Assembly (NCBI RefSeq): GCF_016107285.1
Contig: NZ_RCVQ01000001.1
Span: 62,001-126,000 of the forward strand
Reading direction: 5' to 3'
Length of the DNA: 64,000 nt
Source: Roseomonas sp. KE0001
GTDB taxonomy: Bacteria > Pseudomonadota > Alphaproteobacteria > Acetobacterales > Acetobacteraceae
The translations under genes and the position numbers were made by a program. The notes under the pieces were generated by a model, which worked only from the letters and a program-made list of their open reading frames with translations, was not told where the DNA came from and ran no database searches. Shown in pieces: positions 51,815-61,631 of this stretch (its first letter is position 1; each line of letters begins with the position of its first letter).

Positions 51815-54800
51815 CTATTCCGCCGGCGCGGCGCTGGGGGCGGTGCCCGGGCCGCGCGAGAAGCGCCGCGCCACGCCCTCGAAGGCCAGGAAGAGCACCG
51901 GCGTCACGAACAGGGTGAGCGCCTGGGAGACGGCGAGCCCGCCCACCACGGCGAGGCCCAGCGGCTGGCGGAGCTCGGCCGCGGCGCCCCAGCCGGCGGC
52001 GATCGGCACCGCGCCGGCGGCGGCGGCGAGGGTGGTCATCATGATCGGGCGGAAGCGGATGATGCTGGCCTCGCGCACGGCGGTCAGCGGGTCGTCCCCC
52101 GCCTTCAGGCGGGCGAGCGCCACATCGACCACCATGATGGCGTTCTTCTTCACCAGCCCGATCAGCAGCAGCACGCCGATGACGGCGATGACCGAGAGGT
52201 CGAGCCCGAAGAGCCAGAGCGTGGCCAGCGCGCCCAGCGCCGCCGGCGGCAGGCCGGAGAGGATGGTCAGCGGGTGGACCAGGCTCTCGTAGAGCACGCC
52301 CAGCACCACATACATGATCAGCACCGCGGCCAGCAGCAGCATTCCCTGGCCGGCCAGGGCCTGCTGGAAGATCTGCGCCGTGCCGGCATAGCCGGTGACG
52401 ATGGTGGGCGGCAGGCCCGCCTGCCGCTCCAGCGCGGCGATGGCATCCGTGGCCTGGCCCAGCGCCACGCCCGGCGCCGTGTTGAAGCCGATGGTCACCG
52501 CCGGAAGCTGACCCTGATGGGCGACGGTGAGGGGGCCGACGCGCCGCTCCAGCCGGGCGATGCCATCCAGCGGCACCAGCCGGCCCGAGCTGCTGCGCAG
52601 ATAGATCTTGGACAGGCCGCTCTCGTCCCGCTGGTCGCGCGGCAGGGCCTCGAGGATCACCGCATAGCTGTCCGAGGCGCCGAAGATGGTGCTGATCTGC
52701 CGCGCGCCATAGGCCGAGTAGAGCGCCTGCCGCACCTGATCGACGGTGACGCCGACCGAGGCGGCGCGGTCGCGGTCCACATTGACGGACAGGATGGGCG
52801 CGGCGAGCTGCAGGTCGGTGTTCACGTCCTGCAGCTCCGGCAGGCCCTGCATGGCCGCCTGCAGCCGCTCGGACCAGTCGTAGAGCTCATCGGCCCGCAG
52901 GCCCTGGAGCGTGTACTGGTAGAGGGTGCGGGAGGCGCGGGCGCCGAAGTTGATGTTCTGGATCGGGTTGATGAAGGCCTTGGTGCCCGGCACGGCGGTG
53001 GTCTGGCGCCGCAGCTCCTGGATGATCCGGCCGATCGGCGCCCGCTCCGCGCGCGGCTTGAGCTGGACGAACATGCGGCCCTGGTTCAGCGAATAGGCGG
53101 TGCCGCCGATACCGACCACGGAATTGACCCGCTCCACCGCCGGATGGGCGCGGACGATCTCCACCAGCCGCTGCTGCCGCGCGGCCATGTCGTCGAAGGA
53201 GACATCCTGCGGACCCTCGGTGTTGACGCTGAGCAGCCCCGTATCCTCGATCGGGAAGAAGCCCTTCGGGATGGCCACGGCGAGCCAGACCGAGGCGCCG
53301 ATGGAGGCCAGGAAGACCAGCCAGACGGCCGGGCGGAAGCGCAACGAGCGGTCCAGCAGCCAGGCATAGCCGCGCTCCACCCCCTGGAACCCGCGCTCCA
53401 GCACCGCCTCGAAGCGCGAGGGCCGGCCATGCGCCGGCAGGCGGCTGGCCATCAGCGGCGTCAGGGTCAGGGAGACGATGCAGGAGACGATGACGGCGAG
53501 CGAGACGGTGGCGGCGAAGGCGTTGAACACCCGCCCGACCACGCCGCCCATCAGCAGGATCGGGATGAAGACGGCGATCAGCGAGAGGGTGATCGAGATG
53601 ATGGTGAAGCCGATCTCGCGCGCGCCGCGGATGGCGGCGGCCAGCGGATGCATCCCCTCCTCGATATGGCGGACGATGGCCTCCAGCATGACGATGGCGT
53701 CGTCCACCACCAGGCCGACGGCGAGCGTCAGGCCGAGCAGGGTGATGTTGTCGATGCCATAGCCCAGCGCGTGCATCAGCCCGAAGGTGCCGGCCAGCGA
53801 GATCGGCACGGCGATGCCCGGGATCAGCGTGGCCGAGACCCGGCGCAGGAAGAGGAAGATGACCATCACAACGAGGCCGACGGCGATCATCAGGTGGTGC
53901 TGCACGTCATGCACCGCCTCACGGATCGAGACCGAGCGGTCGAGCATGACGGAAAGCTCGGCGCCGGGCGGCAGCGCGGCCTGCAGGCCGGGCAGGGCGG
54001 CCTTCACCCCGTCCACCACATCGACCGTATTGGCGTCCGGCTGGCGCTGCACGGCGAGCGTCAGGCCGCGCGCGCCGTTGATCCAGGAAGCGACCCGGTT
54101 GTTCTCGACGCCATCCTCGACGCGCGCCACGTCCTGCACCCGGATCGGCGCATTGGGCCGGCCGCCGATGACGAGGCGCCCGAATTCCTCGGCATTCTGC
54201 AACTGATCGTTGGCGCGCAGGGTGAGCTGCTGGCGCGGGCCGTTTAGCGCGCCGACCGGCGTGTTGGTGTTGGCGGCGGCGATGGCCCGCTGCGCCTCGT
54301 CGAAGCCCAGGCCGAGCGCCGCCAGCCGGTCCGGGTCGAGCTGCACGCGCACGGCGTATTTCTGCTCGCCATAGGTCAGCACCTGCGCCACGCCGGGGAT
54401 GCGCGAGAGGGCGGGGGAGATCAGCACCGCCGCCACCTCGTTCAGCCGGTAGAGCGGCACGTCGCCGCCGCGCAGGTTCAGCAGCACCACCGGCGCGTCC
54501 GCAGGGTTGGATTTGCGGAAGCTGGGCGGGTTGGTCATCTCCTGCGGCAGGCGGCGCTGGGCCCGGGAGATGGCCGACTGCACATCGAGCGCCGCAGCGT
54601 CGATGTCCCGCCCGAGCACGAATTGCAGGGTGATCGAGGTGGTGCCCTGGCCGCTGGTCGAGGACATCTGGTCGATGCCCGCGATGGTCGAGAACTCCCG
54701 CTCCAGCGGCAGCGCGACGGAATTCGCCATGGTCTCCGGGCTGGCGCCGGGAAGCTGGGCGCTGACCGAGATGACCGGGAAATCGACCCGCGGCATGGCG

Positions 54801-54904
54801 GCCACGGGAAGCTGGAAATAGGCCACCGCCCCGGCCACCACCGCCGCCACGGCCAGCAGGAAGGTCATCACCGGGCGGCGGATGCAGAGCTCGGACAGGT
54901 GCAT
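51815..54904 (-). CDS. RND family multidrug efflux permease (AcrB/MdtB-type, HAE1)
   Basis: A 1029-residue inner-membrane pump. ELCIRRPVMTFLLAVAAVVA forms helix 1, and VALPLEREFSTIAGIDQMSS is the usual periplasmic start. The helix-4 motif LAVGLVVDDAIVMLEAIVRH has the paired aspartates of the proton relay, and GLVKKNAIMVVDVALARL is the matching motif in the second half. Two periplasmic loops and 12 helices make the full length. It is cotranscribed with the adaptor gene upstream. No outer-membrane factor gene adjoins it, so a TolC-type partner must be elsewhere. Confidence 0.95.
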   Translation of the reverse strand: MHLSELCIRRPVMTFLLAVAAVVAGAVAYFQLPVAAMPRVDFPVISVSAQLPGASPETMANSVALPLEREFSTIAGIDQMSSTSGQGTTSITLQFVLGRDIDAAALDVQSAISRAQRRLPQEMTNPPSFRKSNPADAPVVLLNLRGGDVPLYRLNEVAAVLISPALSRIPGVAQVLTYGEQKYAVRVQLDPDRLAALGLGFDEAQRAIAAANTNTPVGALNGPRQQLTLRANDQLQNAEEFGRLVIGGRPNAPIRVQDVARVEDGVENNRVASWINGARGLTLAVQRQPDANTVDVVDGVKAALPGLQAALPPGAELSVMLDRSVSIREAVHDVQHHLMIAVGLVVMVIFLFLRRVSATLIPGIAVPISLAGTFGLMHALGYGIDNITLLGLTLAVGLVVDDAIVMLEAIVRHIEEGMHPLAAAIRGAREIGFTIISITLSLIAVFIPILLMGGVVGRVFNAFAATVSLAVIVSCIVSLTLTPLMASRLPAHGRPSRFEAVLERGFQGVERGYAWLLDRSLRFRPAVWLVFLASIGASVWLAVAIPKGFFPIEDTGLLSVNTEGPQDVSFDDMAARQQRLVEIVRAHPAVERVNSVVGIGGTAYSLNQGRMFVQLKPRAERAPIGRIIQELRRQTTAVPGTKAFINPIQNINFGARASRTLYQYTLQGLRADELYDWSERLQAAMQGLPELQDVNTDLQLAAPILSVNVDRDRAASVGVTVDQVRQALYSAYGARQISTIFGASDSYAVILEALPRDQRDESGLSKIYLRSSSGRLVPLDGIARLERRVGPLTVAHQGQLPAVTIGFNTAPGVALGQATDAIAALERQAGLPPTIVTGYAGTAQIFQQALAGQGMLLLAAVLIMYVVLGVLYESLVHPLTILSGLPPAALGALATLWLFGLDLSVIAVIGVLLLIGLVKKNAIMVVDVALARLKAGDDPLTAVREASIIRFRPIMMTTLAAAAGAVPIAAGWGAAAELRQPLGLAVVGGLAVSQALTLFVTPVLFLAFEGVARRFSRGPGTAPSAAPAE

Positions 54905-54966
54905 CGGGGCGGTTCCTCGGCCAGGCGGCGGGTCAGGGCAGGCGGGCGGTCATCTCAACTGGCGGC

Positions 54967-56163
54967 TCAGCTCGGGCCGGCCGGCGTCCGGGCCGCCTGC
55001 GGCGCGCCGCGCACCGCGACCCGGGCGCCGTCGGAGAGCAGTTGCGCGCCGTCGGTCACCACCCGGTCGCCGGCCTGCAACTCGGCCTTCACCACGGCGC
55101 GCCCCGCGACCACGCGTTGCAGCTCGATCGGGCGGCGGTGCGCCTGGCTCCCGGCATCGACGACATAGACATAACGCCCGCCCTGGCTGCCGGTCAGCAC
55201 CGCCTGCACCGGGATCGACAGCGCGTCCGGCTCGACGCGCGGCACCAGCACCACGTTGACGTACTGGCCGGGCCAGAGGGCGTCGTCCGGATTGGCGAAG
55301 CGGGCCTTGAGCTGCACCGTGCCGGAGGCGGTGTCCACCTGGCTGTCCACGAAATGCAGCGCGCCCTCGACGGGCGGGTGGCTGTCGCCCGGCGGATGCG
55401 CAGTGACGCGGGGCGGGCCGCCCTCGCGCATCGCCGTGCGGATCTCGGGCAACCAGCGTTCCGGCACGGCGAACTGCACCTGGATCGGGTCGGTCTGGGT
55501 GATGGTGGCGAGCGTCGCGCTGTCGCCCTGGCGGACCAGGTTGCCCTCGGTGATCGGCAGGGCGCCGAGGCGGCCGTCGATCTGGGCGCGGATGGTGGCG
55601 TAGCCGAGGGTGATGCGCGTCTGGGCGATCAGCGCCTCCCCGGCCTTCACCGTGGCCTCGGCGCTGGCGGCGTCCGCCTGGGCCTGCTCGTAGCGCTGCA
55701 CGGCGGCGAAGCCCTCGCCGCGCAGGGCGCTGTAGCGGCTGGCATCGGCGCGGGCGCGGACCGCCAGGGCCTTGTCCCGGGCGAGCTGCGCTTCCTGCTG
55801 CGCCAGCAGCGCCTCGGTCATGCGCGAGTCGAGGGTGAAGAGCACATCCCCCTCCTTCACCCGCTGCCCCTCGGCGACATGCACCTGACGGATCTGCCCC
55901 TCGACGCGGCTGCGCACCGTCACCGTCGCCTCGGCGACCACATTGCCGTTGGCGGCGATCTCCAGCGGGATCGGGCCCCGCTCGACCGGGCTGACGAGGA
56001 CGGGGATGGCGGGGGCCTGGGCGGCGGCGGGCGATACGGCCGCCACCCCGAGGGCGAGTGCCGCCAGGACATGGCGAAGCGCCCCACGGCGCCGCCAGGG
56101 CAGCATGAGGGGCACGCCGGCGGGAAGAGCCGGCGCAGGGCTGGGCGACCGCGATGCCTTCAT
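54967..56163 (-). CDS. RND efflux periplasmic adaptor (membrane fusion protein)
   Basis: A 398-residue adaptor. A signal sequence is visible (ALRHVLAALALGVAAVSPAAA, residues 28-48 from this start). Lipoyl and hairpin parts follow with VRSRVEGQIRQVHVAEGQRV, KEGDVLFTLDSRMTEALLAQ and the RYEQAQADAASAEATVKAGE coiled-coil arm. The beta-barrel segment includes DPIQVQFAVPERWL. Starts at 56163, 56175 and 56106 are all possible; none has a clear ribosome-binding site. It links the permease to an outer-membrane channel. Two TGTAACG repeats lie upstream. Confidence 0.9.
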   Translation of the reverse strand: MKASRSPSPAPALPAGVPLMLPWRRRGALRHVLAALALGVAAVSPAAAQAPAIPVLVSPVERGPIPLEIAANGNVVAEATVTVRSRVEGQIRQVHVAEGQRVKEGDVLFTLDSRMTEALLAQQEAQLARDKALAVRARADASRYSALRGEGFAAVQRYEQAQADAASAEATVKAGEALIAQTRITLGYATIRAQIDGRLGALPITEGNLVRQGDSATLATITQTDPIQVQFAVPERWLPEIRTAMREGGPPRVTAHPPGDSHPPVEGALHFVDSQVDTASGTVQLKARFANPDDALWPGQYVNVVLVPRVEPDALSIPVQAVLTGSQGGRYVYVVDAGSQAHRRPIELQRVVAGRAVVKAELQAGDRVVTDGAQLLSDGARVAVRGAPQAARTPAGPS

Positions 56164-56204
56164 GGCTATCGCCATAAAGTGTTGTCGGAGGGCGGCATAG
56201 CCAC

Positions 56205-56221
56205 CGTTACACGGCGTTACA
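56205..56221 (-). promoter_or_regulatory. Direct repeat TGTAACG, candidate response-regulator site
   Basis: On the minus strand TGTAACG occurs twice with a 10-base period (CGTTACA at 56205-56211 and 56215-56221 on the plus strand), about 42 bases before the adaptor start. The spacing fits OmpR/PhoB-type regulators that bind tandem half-sites. No such regulator gene is adjacent. Confidence 0.45.
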
Positions 56222-56370
56222 TTAAACGTCGTGCAGCCTGCCGCAACCTGTCCTGACAAGCGGACAAAAGCCGAAAACCGCGGGCTGGAAGGCCTCTCGG
56301 CCCACCCCACGGTCACGACAGATCCGCTTGTTCCGTCCGGGACCGGGATGATCCGGCGGACGGGGAAGGC

Positions 56371-56574
56371 TCAGAAGCCTTCGCGCTCCAGGCGCTTGCG
56401 CTCCACCTTGCGGGCGCGGCGAACGGCCTCGGCGGCCTCGCGGGCGCGGCGCTCGGAGGGCTTCTCGTAGTGGCGGCGCAGCTTCATCTCGCGAAAGACG
56501 CCTTCGCGCTGCAGCTTCTTCTTCAGGGCCTTGAGGGCCTGGTCGATATTGTTATCCCGAACGACGACCTGCAC
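56371..56574 (-). CDS. rpsU: 30S ribosomal protein S21
   Basis: A 67-residue very basic protein of normal S21 length. [20 protein letters not shown] and [20 protein letters not shown] are diagnostic. The start is GTG at 56574, chosen because AAGAGGAGA lies at the correct distance and S21 proteins begin here. It is a small-subunit protein near the anti-Shine-Dalgarno region. It is divergent from def. Confidence 0.96.
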   Translation of the reverse strand: MQVVVRDNNIDQALKALKKKLQREGVFREMKLRRHYEKPSERRAREAAEAVRRARKVERKRLEREGF

Positions 56575-56786
56575 GCTGTGCGGTCTCCTCTTTCTGGTCA
56601 GGGCCCGGCAACCAGGATTCTGGCCGACCAGGTTTGCGGATGCGAAACGCACGAAGCGCCGGTCATGCCGGCGCCTTCCTGCAAGGTGGCGAGCCCCTTA
56701 GCATGTCTCCGCGCGGGAATGAAAGCCCCTTCCCGGAGTCGTCCGGCGCCCCAATTCTAGGCGGGCCCCAGCCGAGGAGAGGACGC

Positions 56787-57323
56787 ATGGCCATCCTGAA
56801 GATCGCCCGCATGGGACATCCCGTCCTGCTGCAGGTCGCGGAGCCCGTGCCGGACCCCACCGCGCCGGAGATCGGCCGCCTGGTGCGCGACATGGCGGAG
56901 ACCATGCTGGACGCCTCGGGCCTCGGCCTGGCGGCGCCCCAGGTGCACGAGCCGCTCCGTCTCTTCGTCTGGCGCAACGGCGAGAATGTCGCCGCCCTGA
57001 TCAACCCGGAGATCGAGCTGCTCGGCCCGCCCGATCAGAGCGGTTGGGAGGGTTGCCTGTCGATCCCCGGCCTGCGCGGCAATGTGGAGCGCGCCGGGAA
57101 GGTCGCGTTCCGCGGCCTCGACATCGAGGGGCGGACGGTGGAGGGCGAGGCGGAGGGCTTGCTGGCGCGGGTGATGCAGCATGAGTTCGACCACCTGAAC
57201 GGCATCCTCTACCCCTCCCGCATGAGCGACATGGCGCTGTTCGGCTTCACCGACGAGCTGGCCCGCGCCGCCGTCCGGCAGCAGGCCGAGGCGGCGCCCG
57301 CCATGGCCGGGCCGGCACGATGA
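56787..57323 (+). CDS. def: Peptide deformylase
   Basis: A 178-residue metalloenzyme that removes the formyl group from nascent proteins. Motif 1 GLGLAAPQV (about residues 46-54), motif 2 GWEGCLSIPG with the metal cysteine, and motif 3 MQHEFDHLNG with the HExxH-type histidines are complete. GAGGAGAGGA precedes the ATG at 56787. The stop overlaps the start of the COQ9 gene. No fmt gene is next to it, unlike in many genomes. Confidence 0.95.
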   Translation: MAILKIARMGHPVLLQVAEPVPDPTAPEIGRLVRDMAETMLDASGLGLAAPQVHEPLRLFVWRNGENVAALINPEIELLGPPDQSGWEGCLSIPGLRGNVERAGKVAFRGLDIEGRTVEGEAEGLLARVMQHEFDHLNGILYPSRMSDMALFGFTDELARAAVRQQAEAAPAMAGPAR

Positions 57324-57895
57324 GCCTGCGCCGTAGCGCCGAGCGGGACGCCGCGCTCCGCCTTCTGTTGCCGCAGGTGCCGCGTCTCGGCTGGAACGAG
57401 GCCGCGCTCCGGGTGGCCCTGCGGGATGCAGGGCAGGAGGCCGAGGCGGCGGCCTGGCTGTTCCCCGAGGGGCCGGTCGGCATGGTGGAGGCCTGGGCCG
57501 ATCTGGCCGACCGCGACATGGCGGCGGCCGGCGCCGAGGCGGGGGTGGAGGGGATGCGCATTCCGCAGCGCATCCGCACCCTGCTGGCGATCCGGCTGCG
57601 CCAGCAGGCCCCGCACAAGGAGGCGGTGCGCCGGGCCCTGGCGCTGCTGGCCCTGCCCTGGAACCTCGGCGCCGCCAGCCGCATCACCGCCCGCACCGTC
57701 GATGCCGTCTGGCAGGCGGCCGGCGACGCCTCCACGGACCTCTCCTTCTACACCCGCCGCGCCACCCTGGCCGGGATCTATGCCGCCACCCTGACCTTCT
57801 GGCTGCAGGACCCCGACCCCGAGGCGACGCTCGCCTTCCTGGACCGCCGCCTGGCCGGGTTGGCGCGGATGCAGAAGCGCCGCAAGCCGGCGTGA
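57320..57895 (+). CDS. COQ9 family ubiquinone biosynthesis protein
   Basis: A 191-residue TetR-fold-like helical protein. [15 protein letters not shown] near the start and the C-terminal segment [19 protein letters not shown]-like residues (actual core [20 protein letters not shown]) are COQ9 hallmarks. In mitochondria COQ9 helps the hydroxylase COQ7. The alphaproteobacterial protein is thought to aid ubiquinone synthesis. Its ATG overlaps the def stop (ATGA). Confidence 0.9.
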   Translation: MSLRRSAERDAALRLLLPQVPRLGWNEAALRVALRDAGQEAEAAAWLFPEGPVGMVEAWADLADRDMAAAGAEAGVEGMRIPQRIRTLLAIRLRQQAPHKEAVRRALALLALPWNLGAASRITARTVDAVWQAAGDASTDLSFYTRRATLAGIYAATLTFWLQDPDPEATLAFLDRRLAGLARMQKRRKPA

Positions 57896-57995
57896 GCCGG
57901 AGGCGCGGGGCGGGGTCGAGCGGAAAGCGGTGGACATCGGGCGGCGCGCGCGGCACAGCCCCGCCTTTGATCCACCTTGCCGCGGGATCCCCCAC

Positions 57996-58487
57996 GTGAC
58001 CGATACTCCTTCGCCGCTTGTCGGCATCATCATGGGCAGCCGTTCGGACTGGGAGACCATGCGCCATGCCGACGAGACGCTGACGCGCCTCGGCATCGCG
58101 CATGAGTGCCGCGTGGTCTCGGCGCACCGCACGCCGCAGCGCCTCTACGACTATGCCGCCACCGCCGCCGAACGCGGCCTGCGCGTCATCATCGCGGGCG
58201 CGGGGGGCGCCGCGCACCTCCCCGGCATGGCCGCCGCCATGACCCGGCTGCCCGTGCTCGGCGTGCCGGTCGAGAGCCACGCCCTGAAGGGCATGGACAG
58301 CCTGCTCTCCATCGTCCAGATGCCGGCCGGCATTCCGGTGGGCACGCTCGCCATCGGCCGCGCCGGCGCCGTCAACGCCGCGCTGCTGGCCGCCGCCATG
58401 CTGGCCACCACCGATGCCGGGCTGGCGGAGCGGCTGGAGGCCTGGCGGGCGGAGCAGACCGCCGCCGTGGTGGAGGAGCCGGCATGA
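57996..58487 (+). CDS. purE: N5-carboxyaminoimidazole ribonucleotide mutase PurE
   Basis: A 163-residue class I Pur[14 protein letters not shown] (about residues 11-23), [13 protein letters not shown] and [13 protein letters not shown] are the substrate-binding motifs, and [20 protein letters not shown] completes the core. The start is GTG at 57996; a GTG further upstream would add a non-family tail. It catalyses the second step of bacterial AIR carboxylation after PurK. It is coupled to purK by an ATGA overlap. Confidence 0.95.
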   Translation: MTDTPSPLVGIIMGSRSDWETMRHADETLTRLGIAHECRVVSAHRTPQRLYDYAATAAERGLRVIIAGAGGAAHLPGMAAAMTRLPVLGVPVESHALKGMDSLLSIVQMPAGIPVGTLAIGRAGAVNAALLAAAMLATTDAGLAERLEAWRAEQTAAVVEEPA

Positions 58488-59617
58488 GCGGCGCCCCGGC
58501 CACGCCGCTGCCCCCCAACAGCACCATCGGTATCCTGGGCGGCGGGCAGCTCGGCCGCATGTCGGCGCTGGCCGCCGCCGAGCTGGGCTATCGCTGCCAC
58601 GTCTACGCGCCGGACGCCGATTCGCCCGGCATGCAGGTCGCGGCTGCCCGCACGGTGGCGGACTACGAGGACCCGGAGGCCCTGGCCGCCTTCGCCGCCG
58701 CCGTCGATGTCGTGACCTTCGAGTTCGAGAACGTGCCCGCCCGCACGCTGGAGATCCTGGCGCCGCGAGTGCCCTGCCGCCCGGGCCGGAAGGCGCTCGC
58801 CGTCTGCCAGGACCGGCTGCAGGAGAAGGCCTTCCTGGAGCGGGCCGGCGTGCCGGTGGCGCCCTGGCGCGCGGTGCACGACCTCGCCGGGCTGGAGGCG
58901 GCGGTGGCCGAGATCGGCCTGCCGGCCGTGCTGAAGACCACGCGGCTCGGCTATGACGGGCGCGGCCAGGCCGTGCTCCGCCGGCCGGAGGAGGCGGCGG
59001 AGGCCTTCGCGCGGCTCGAGCCCAGGCCGCTGATCCTGGAGGCCTTCGTCCCCTTCACCCAGGAGATCTCCGCCGTGGCGGCGCGTGGTCTGGACGGGAG
59101 CGTCGCCGTCTATGACGCGGTGGAGAATCACCACAGCCACCACATCCTGGACCTCTCCTTCGCACCGGCCCGGGTGCCGGAGGCGGTGGCCGGACAGGCC
59201 CGGCGCCATGTCGCGGAGGTGGCCGCGGCGCTGGAGCTGGTGGGCGTGCTGGCGGTGGAGTTCTTCCTGCTGCCGGACGGCCGGCTGCTGGGCAACGAGA
59301 TCGCGCCCCGGCCACACAATTCCGGGCACTGGACCATGGATGCCTGCCAGGCCGGGCAGTTCCATCAACACATCCGGGCTGTTGCAGGAATGCCACTCGG
59401 CAGCGCCGAACGGCATTCGGATGCGGTGATGCGCAATCTGATTGGGCCCGAAGGCATGGCCCGGCTGCCCGCGCTGCTGCCGCAGCCTGACGTTTCCGTA
59501 CATCTCTATGGAAAGCAGGCCGCCCGGGCCGGCCGGAAGATGGGCCACGCCAATTGCCTCCTGCCACGCGGCAGCCTGTCCGCGCAGGATGAGGGGAAGC
59601 TGCTCGCGCGGCTGTGA
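58484..59617 (+). CDS. purK: 5-(carboxyamino)imidazole ribonucleotide synthase PurK
   Basis: A 377-residue ATP-grasp enzyme that makes N5-CAIR from AIR, ATP and bicarbonate. [20 protein letters not shown] is the N-terminal motif, [16 protein letters not shown] is typical, and the ATP-grasp core includes [37 protein letters not shown] and [13 protein letters not shown]. It is downstream partner of purE. Full length with no missing motif. Confidence 0.96.
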   Translation: MSGAPATPLPPNSTIGILGGGQLGRMSALAAAELGYRCHVYAPDADSPGMQVAAARTVADYEDPEALAAFAAAVDVVTFEFENVPARTLEILAPRVPCRPGRKALAVCQDRLQEKAFLERAGVPVAPWRAVHDLAGLEAAVAEIGLPAVLKTTRLGYDGRGQAVLRRPEEAAEAFARLEPRPLILEAFVPFTQEISAVAARGLDGSVAVYDAVENHHSHHILDLSFAPARVPEAVAGQARRHVAEVAAALELVGVLAVEFFLLPDGRLLGNEIAPRPHNSGHWTMDACQAGQFHQHIRAVAGMPLGSAERHSDAVMRNLIGPEGMARLPALLPQPDVSVHLYGKQAARAGRKMGHANCLLPRGSLSAQDEGKLLARL

Positions 59618-59637
59618 CCAAAAAGCCCCAGGGGTGC

Positions 59638-59655
59638 TGTGTCTTGAATGACACA
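59638..59655. promoter_or_regulatory. Inverted repeat in the ompA-type leader region
   Basis: TGTGTC and GACACA are separated by 6 bases (TTGAAT). It starts 20 bases after the purK stop and about 140 before the porin start. It may be a 3' hairpin of purK or an operator for the porin promoter. Confidence 0.35.
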
Positions 59656-59793
59656 TGTGGCTGCAATCTGGTTGCAACCCGCTGTGCAGCGCTCAAGGTG
59701 ATGCTAAGTCATGGTCACGCGGCGCCGGACTCGAAGGACTTCTTCGCGGATGCGCGCAGCGAGCATGCCTCTGGTGGATCGAGGAGATTTCTA

Positions 59794-60873
59794 ATGAGCC
59801 TCAAGAAGGCGCTTCTGGCGGCGACCGTTCTGGCGCTGCCGCTCGCGGCTCAGGCGCAGACGCCGGTCACGGGTGTTTACATCGGTGCGGGTGCTGGCTG
59901 GAACCATCTGCAGGACACGGATATCGGGACCGGCGGCGTCGCCCAGGACCTGAAGGCGGAGTTCGACGAGGGCTTCGGCGGTGTTCTGAGCATCGGTTAC
60001 GGCTTCGGCAACGGCCTGCGCGCCGAGATCGAGGGCAACTACCGTCAGAACGACGTCGGCAAGCTGACGCTCGGCAGCACGACCCTGCCCCGGATCGGCG
60101 GCACCGCCCGCACCTACGGCGCGATGGCCAACGTGCTGTATGACTTCAACCTCGGCCTGCCGGTCGTTCCCTATGTCGGCGGTGGCGTGGGTTATGCCTG
60201 GACCGATTATGACACCGTCCGCAGCCGCGGCCCGGGTCTGTCCAGCGTGACGACCGACGACAACGAGGGTCAGTTCGCCTATCAGGGCATCGCCGGCGCG
60301 GCCTTCCCGATCGCCGCCGTTCCCGGCCTGGCGCTGACCGCCGAGTACCGCTTCCTCGGCACGCTGCGCCCCGAGCTGAGCACCGTGACCCGCAACACCG
60401 CGGGCGCCGTGACCAGCAACCGCGACGCCAAGGTCGACAACTACAACCACTCGGTCTTCGTCGGCCTGCGCTACGCCTTCAACCAGCCGGTCCCGCCGGC
60501 CCCGGTTCCGGTCGCTCCGGCTCCCGCCGCCGCCCCGGCCCCGGCCCGCACCTATCTCGTCTTCTTCGACTGGGATCGGTACAACCTGACGGAGCGCGCC
60601 CGGCAGATCATCGCCGAGGCGGCGCAGAACGCCGGCCGCGTGCAGAGCACCCGCATCGAGGTGGCCGGCCACGCCGACCGCTCGGGCTCGCCGCAGTACA
60701 ACCAGCGCCTGTCGCAGCGTCGCGCCGACGCCGTGGCGGCCGAGCTGGTCCGTCTGGGCGTGAACCGCTCCTCCATCGTCGTGCAGGCCTTCGGCGAGAG
60801 CCGCCCGCTGGTCCCGACCGCCGATGGCGTGCGCGAGCCGCAGAACCGCCGCGTCGAGATCGTGCTGCGCTAA
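59794..60873 (+). CDS. OmpA family outer membrane protein
   Basis: A 359-residue outer-membrane protein. Signal peptide KKALLAATVLALPLAAQAQ with cleavage after AQA. Residues about 25-225 form an eight-stranded barrel (VYIGAGAGWNHLQ at the first strand). A Pro/Ala linker with PPAPVPVAPAPAAAPAPA leads to an OmpA C-terminal peptidoglycan-binding domain (LVFFDWDRYNLTERARQII, GHADRSGSPQYNQRLS). GAGGAGA precedes the ATG at 59794. The T-ending codons (GGT, CGT, GTT) are commoner than in neighbours, which fits high expression. A strong terminator follows. Confidence 0.94.
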   Translation: MSLKKALLAATVLALPLAAQAQTPVTGVYIGAGAGWNHLQDTDIGTGGVAQDLKAEFDEGFGGVLSIGYGFGNGLRAEIEGNYRQNDVGKLTLGSTTLPRIGGTARTYGAMANVLYDFNLGLPVVPYVGGGVGYAWTDYDTVRSRGPGLSSVTTDDNEGQFAYQGIAGAAFPIAAVPGLALTAEYRFLGTLRPELSTVTRNTAGAVTSNRDAKVDNYNHSVFVGLRYAFNQPVPPAPVPVAPAPAAAPAPARTYLVFFDWDRYNLTERARQIIAEAAQNAGRVQSTRIEVAGHADRSGSPQYNQRLSQRRADAVAAELVRLGVNRSSIVVQAFGESRPLVPTADGVREPQNRRVEIVLR

Positions 60874-60897
60874 GCAGCACGCTTCGGCCGGAACAGG

Positions 60898-60922
60898 AGG
60901 GGCGCCGCGAGGCGCCCCTTTT
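60898..60922 (+). terminator. Strong intrinsic terminator after the OmpA-like gene
   Basis: GGGGCGCC and GGCGCCCC pair perfectly across loop GCGA, extended by an A-T pair and followed by TTTT. It ends the porin transcript 25 bases after its stop codon. Confidence 0.9.
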
Positions 60923-60990
60923 CGTTTGCGGGCATTCGTCGGCGGGCAAGACCGGGGAGGGCGCCGGGAACGACCCGCCGCCGCCCGGCG

Positions 60991-61200
60991 TCAGGCGATG
61001 ATGTCGGGCACCAGCCGGCTTTCCAGCCAGGCGATCTCATCCTTCAGCTTCAGCTTGCGCTTCTTCAGGCGCTGGAGCTGAAGCTGGTCCAGCAAGGACA
61101 ATTCCAGGCGAGCGATGACGGTGTCCAGGTCACGATGCTCGCTTCGGAGCTCGTGCAGGCGGCGGAGCAGGCTGTCGCGGTCGGCCAGGGTGAGCCTCAT
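60991..61200 (-). CDS. YdcH family protein (DUF465)
   Basis: A 69-residue small helical protein. LRRLHELRSEHRDLDTVIAR and the basic LQRLKKRKLKLKDEIAWLES helix are typical of YdcH/DUF465. The function is unknown. Two long helices probably form a hairpin. It lies divergent from a second DUF465-like frame at 61435. Codon use is like that of neighbours. Confidence 0.88.
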   Translation of the reverse strand: MRLTLADRDSLLRRLHELRSEHRDLDTVIARLELSLLDQLQLQRLKKRKLKLKDEIAWLESRLVPDIIA

Positions 61201-61434
61201 GAGTTGTGTTCGGTTTGAGTCGCATCCGGGCGGGAATGCGCCATATCATGTCCAGGCATGGCCGCACAGCATGCTCTGTCGTCTGTTGCGCGCGGTCGCC
61301 GCTTTACCGGCACCGCGGCCGGCTGGACGGTACGGGCGCTACGGCGGCCCTGCCTCGCGGAGGAACCGGTCGGGCAGAGGCCCGACAAGGCTCCCGGCCG
61401 GCTCCGTGAGCCCGCCAACCGATTGGAGGATCGC

Positions 61435-61611
61435 GTGCCGATGATGCAACAGCCCCGCTTGCGCAGCCTGCAGGAGCGTCATGCCCATCTGGAGAGGCAG
61501 ATCGCCGAGGAAGGCAACAGGCCTCAACCGGATGCCGGTGCTCTTGGCCGCCTGAAACTCGCCAAACTCCGTCTGAAGGAGGAGATGCAACGGCTGCGCC
61601 CCGGCCGCTGA
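61435..61611 (+). CDS. Small YdcH/DUF465-like protein
   Basis: A 58-residue helical peptide: RLRSLQERHAHLERQIAEEG, then an extended turn and GALGRLKLAKLRLKEEMQRL. This heptad-rich two-helix pattern and the LKLxKLRLKEE end match DUF465-type proteins. The start is GTG at 61435 with GGAGGA just upstream; ATG at 61441 or 61444 are alternatives. A perfect terminator follows, supporting that it is expressed. The function is not known. Confidence 0.75.
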   Translation: MPMMQQPRLRSLQERHAHLERQIAEEGNRPQPDAGALGRLKLAKLRLKEEMQRLRPGR

Positions 61612-61631
61612 TCGGAGCGCTGACCTGAACC

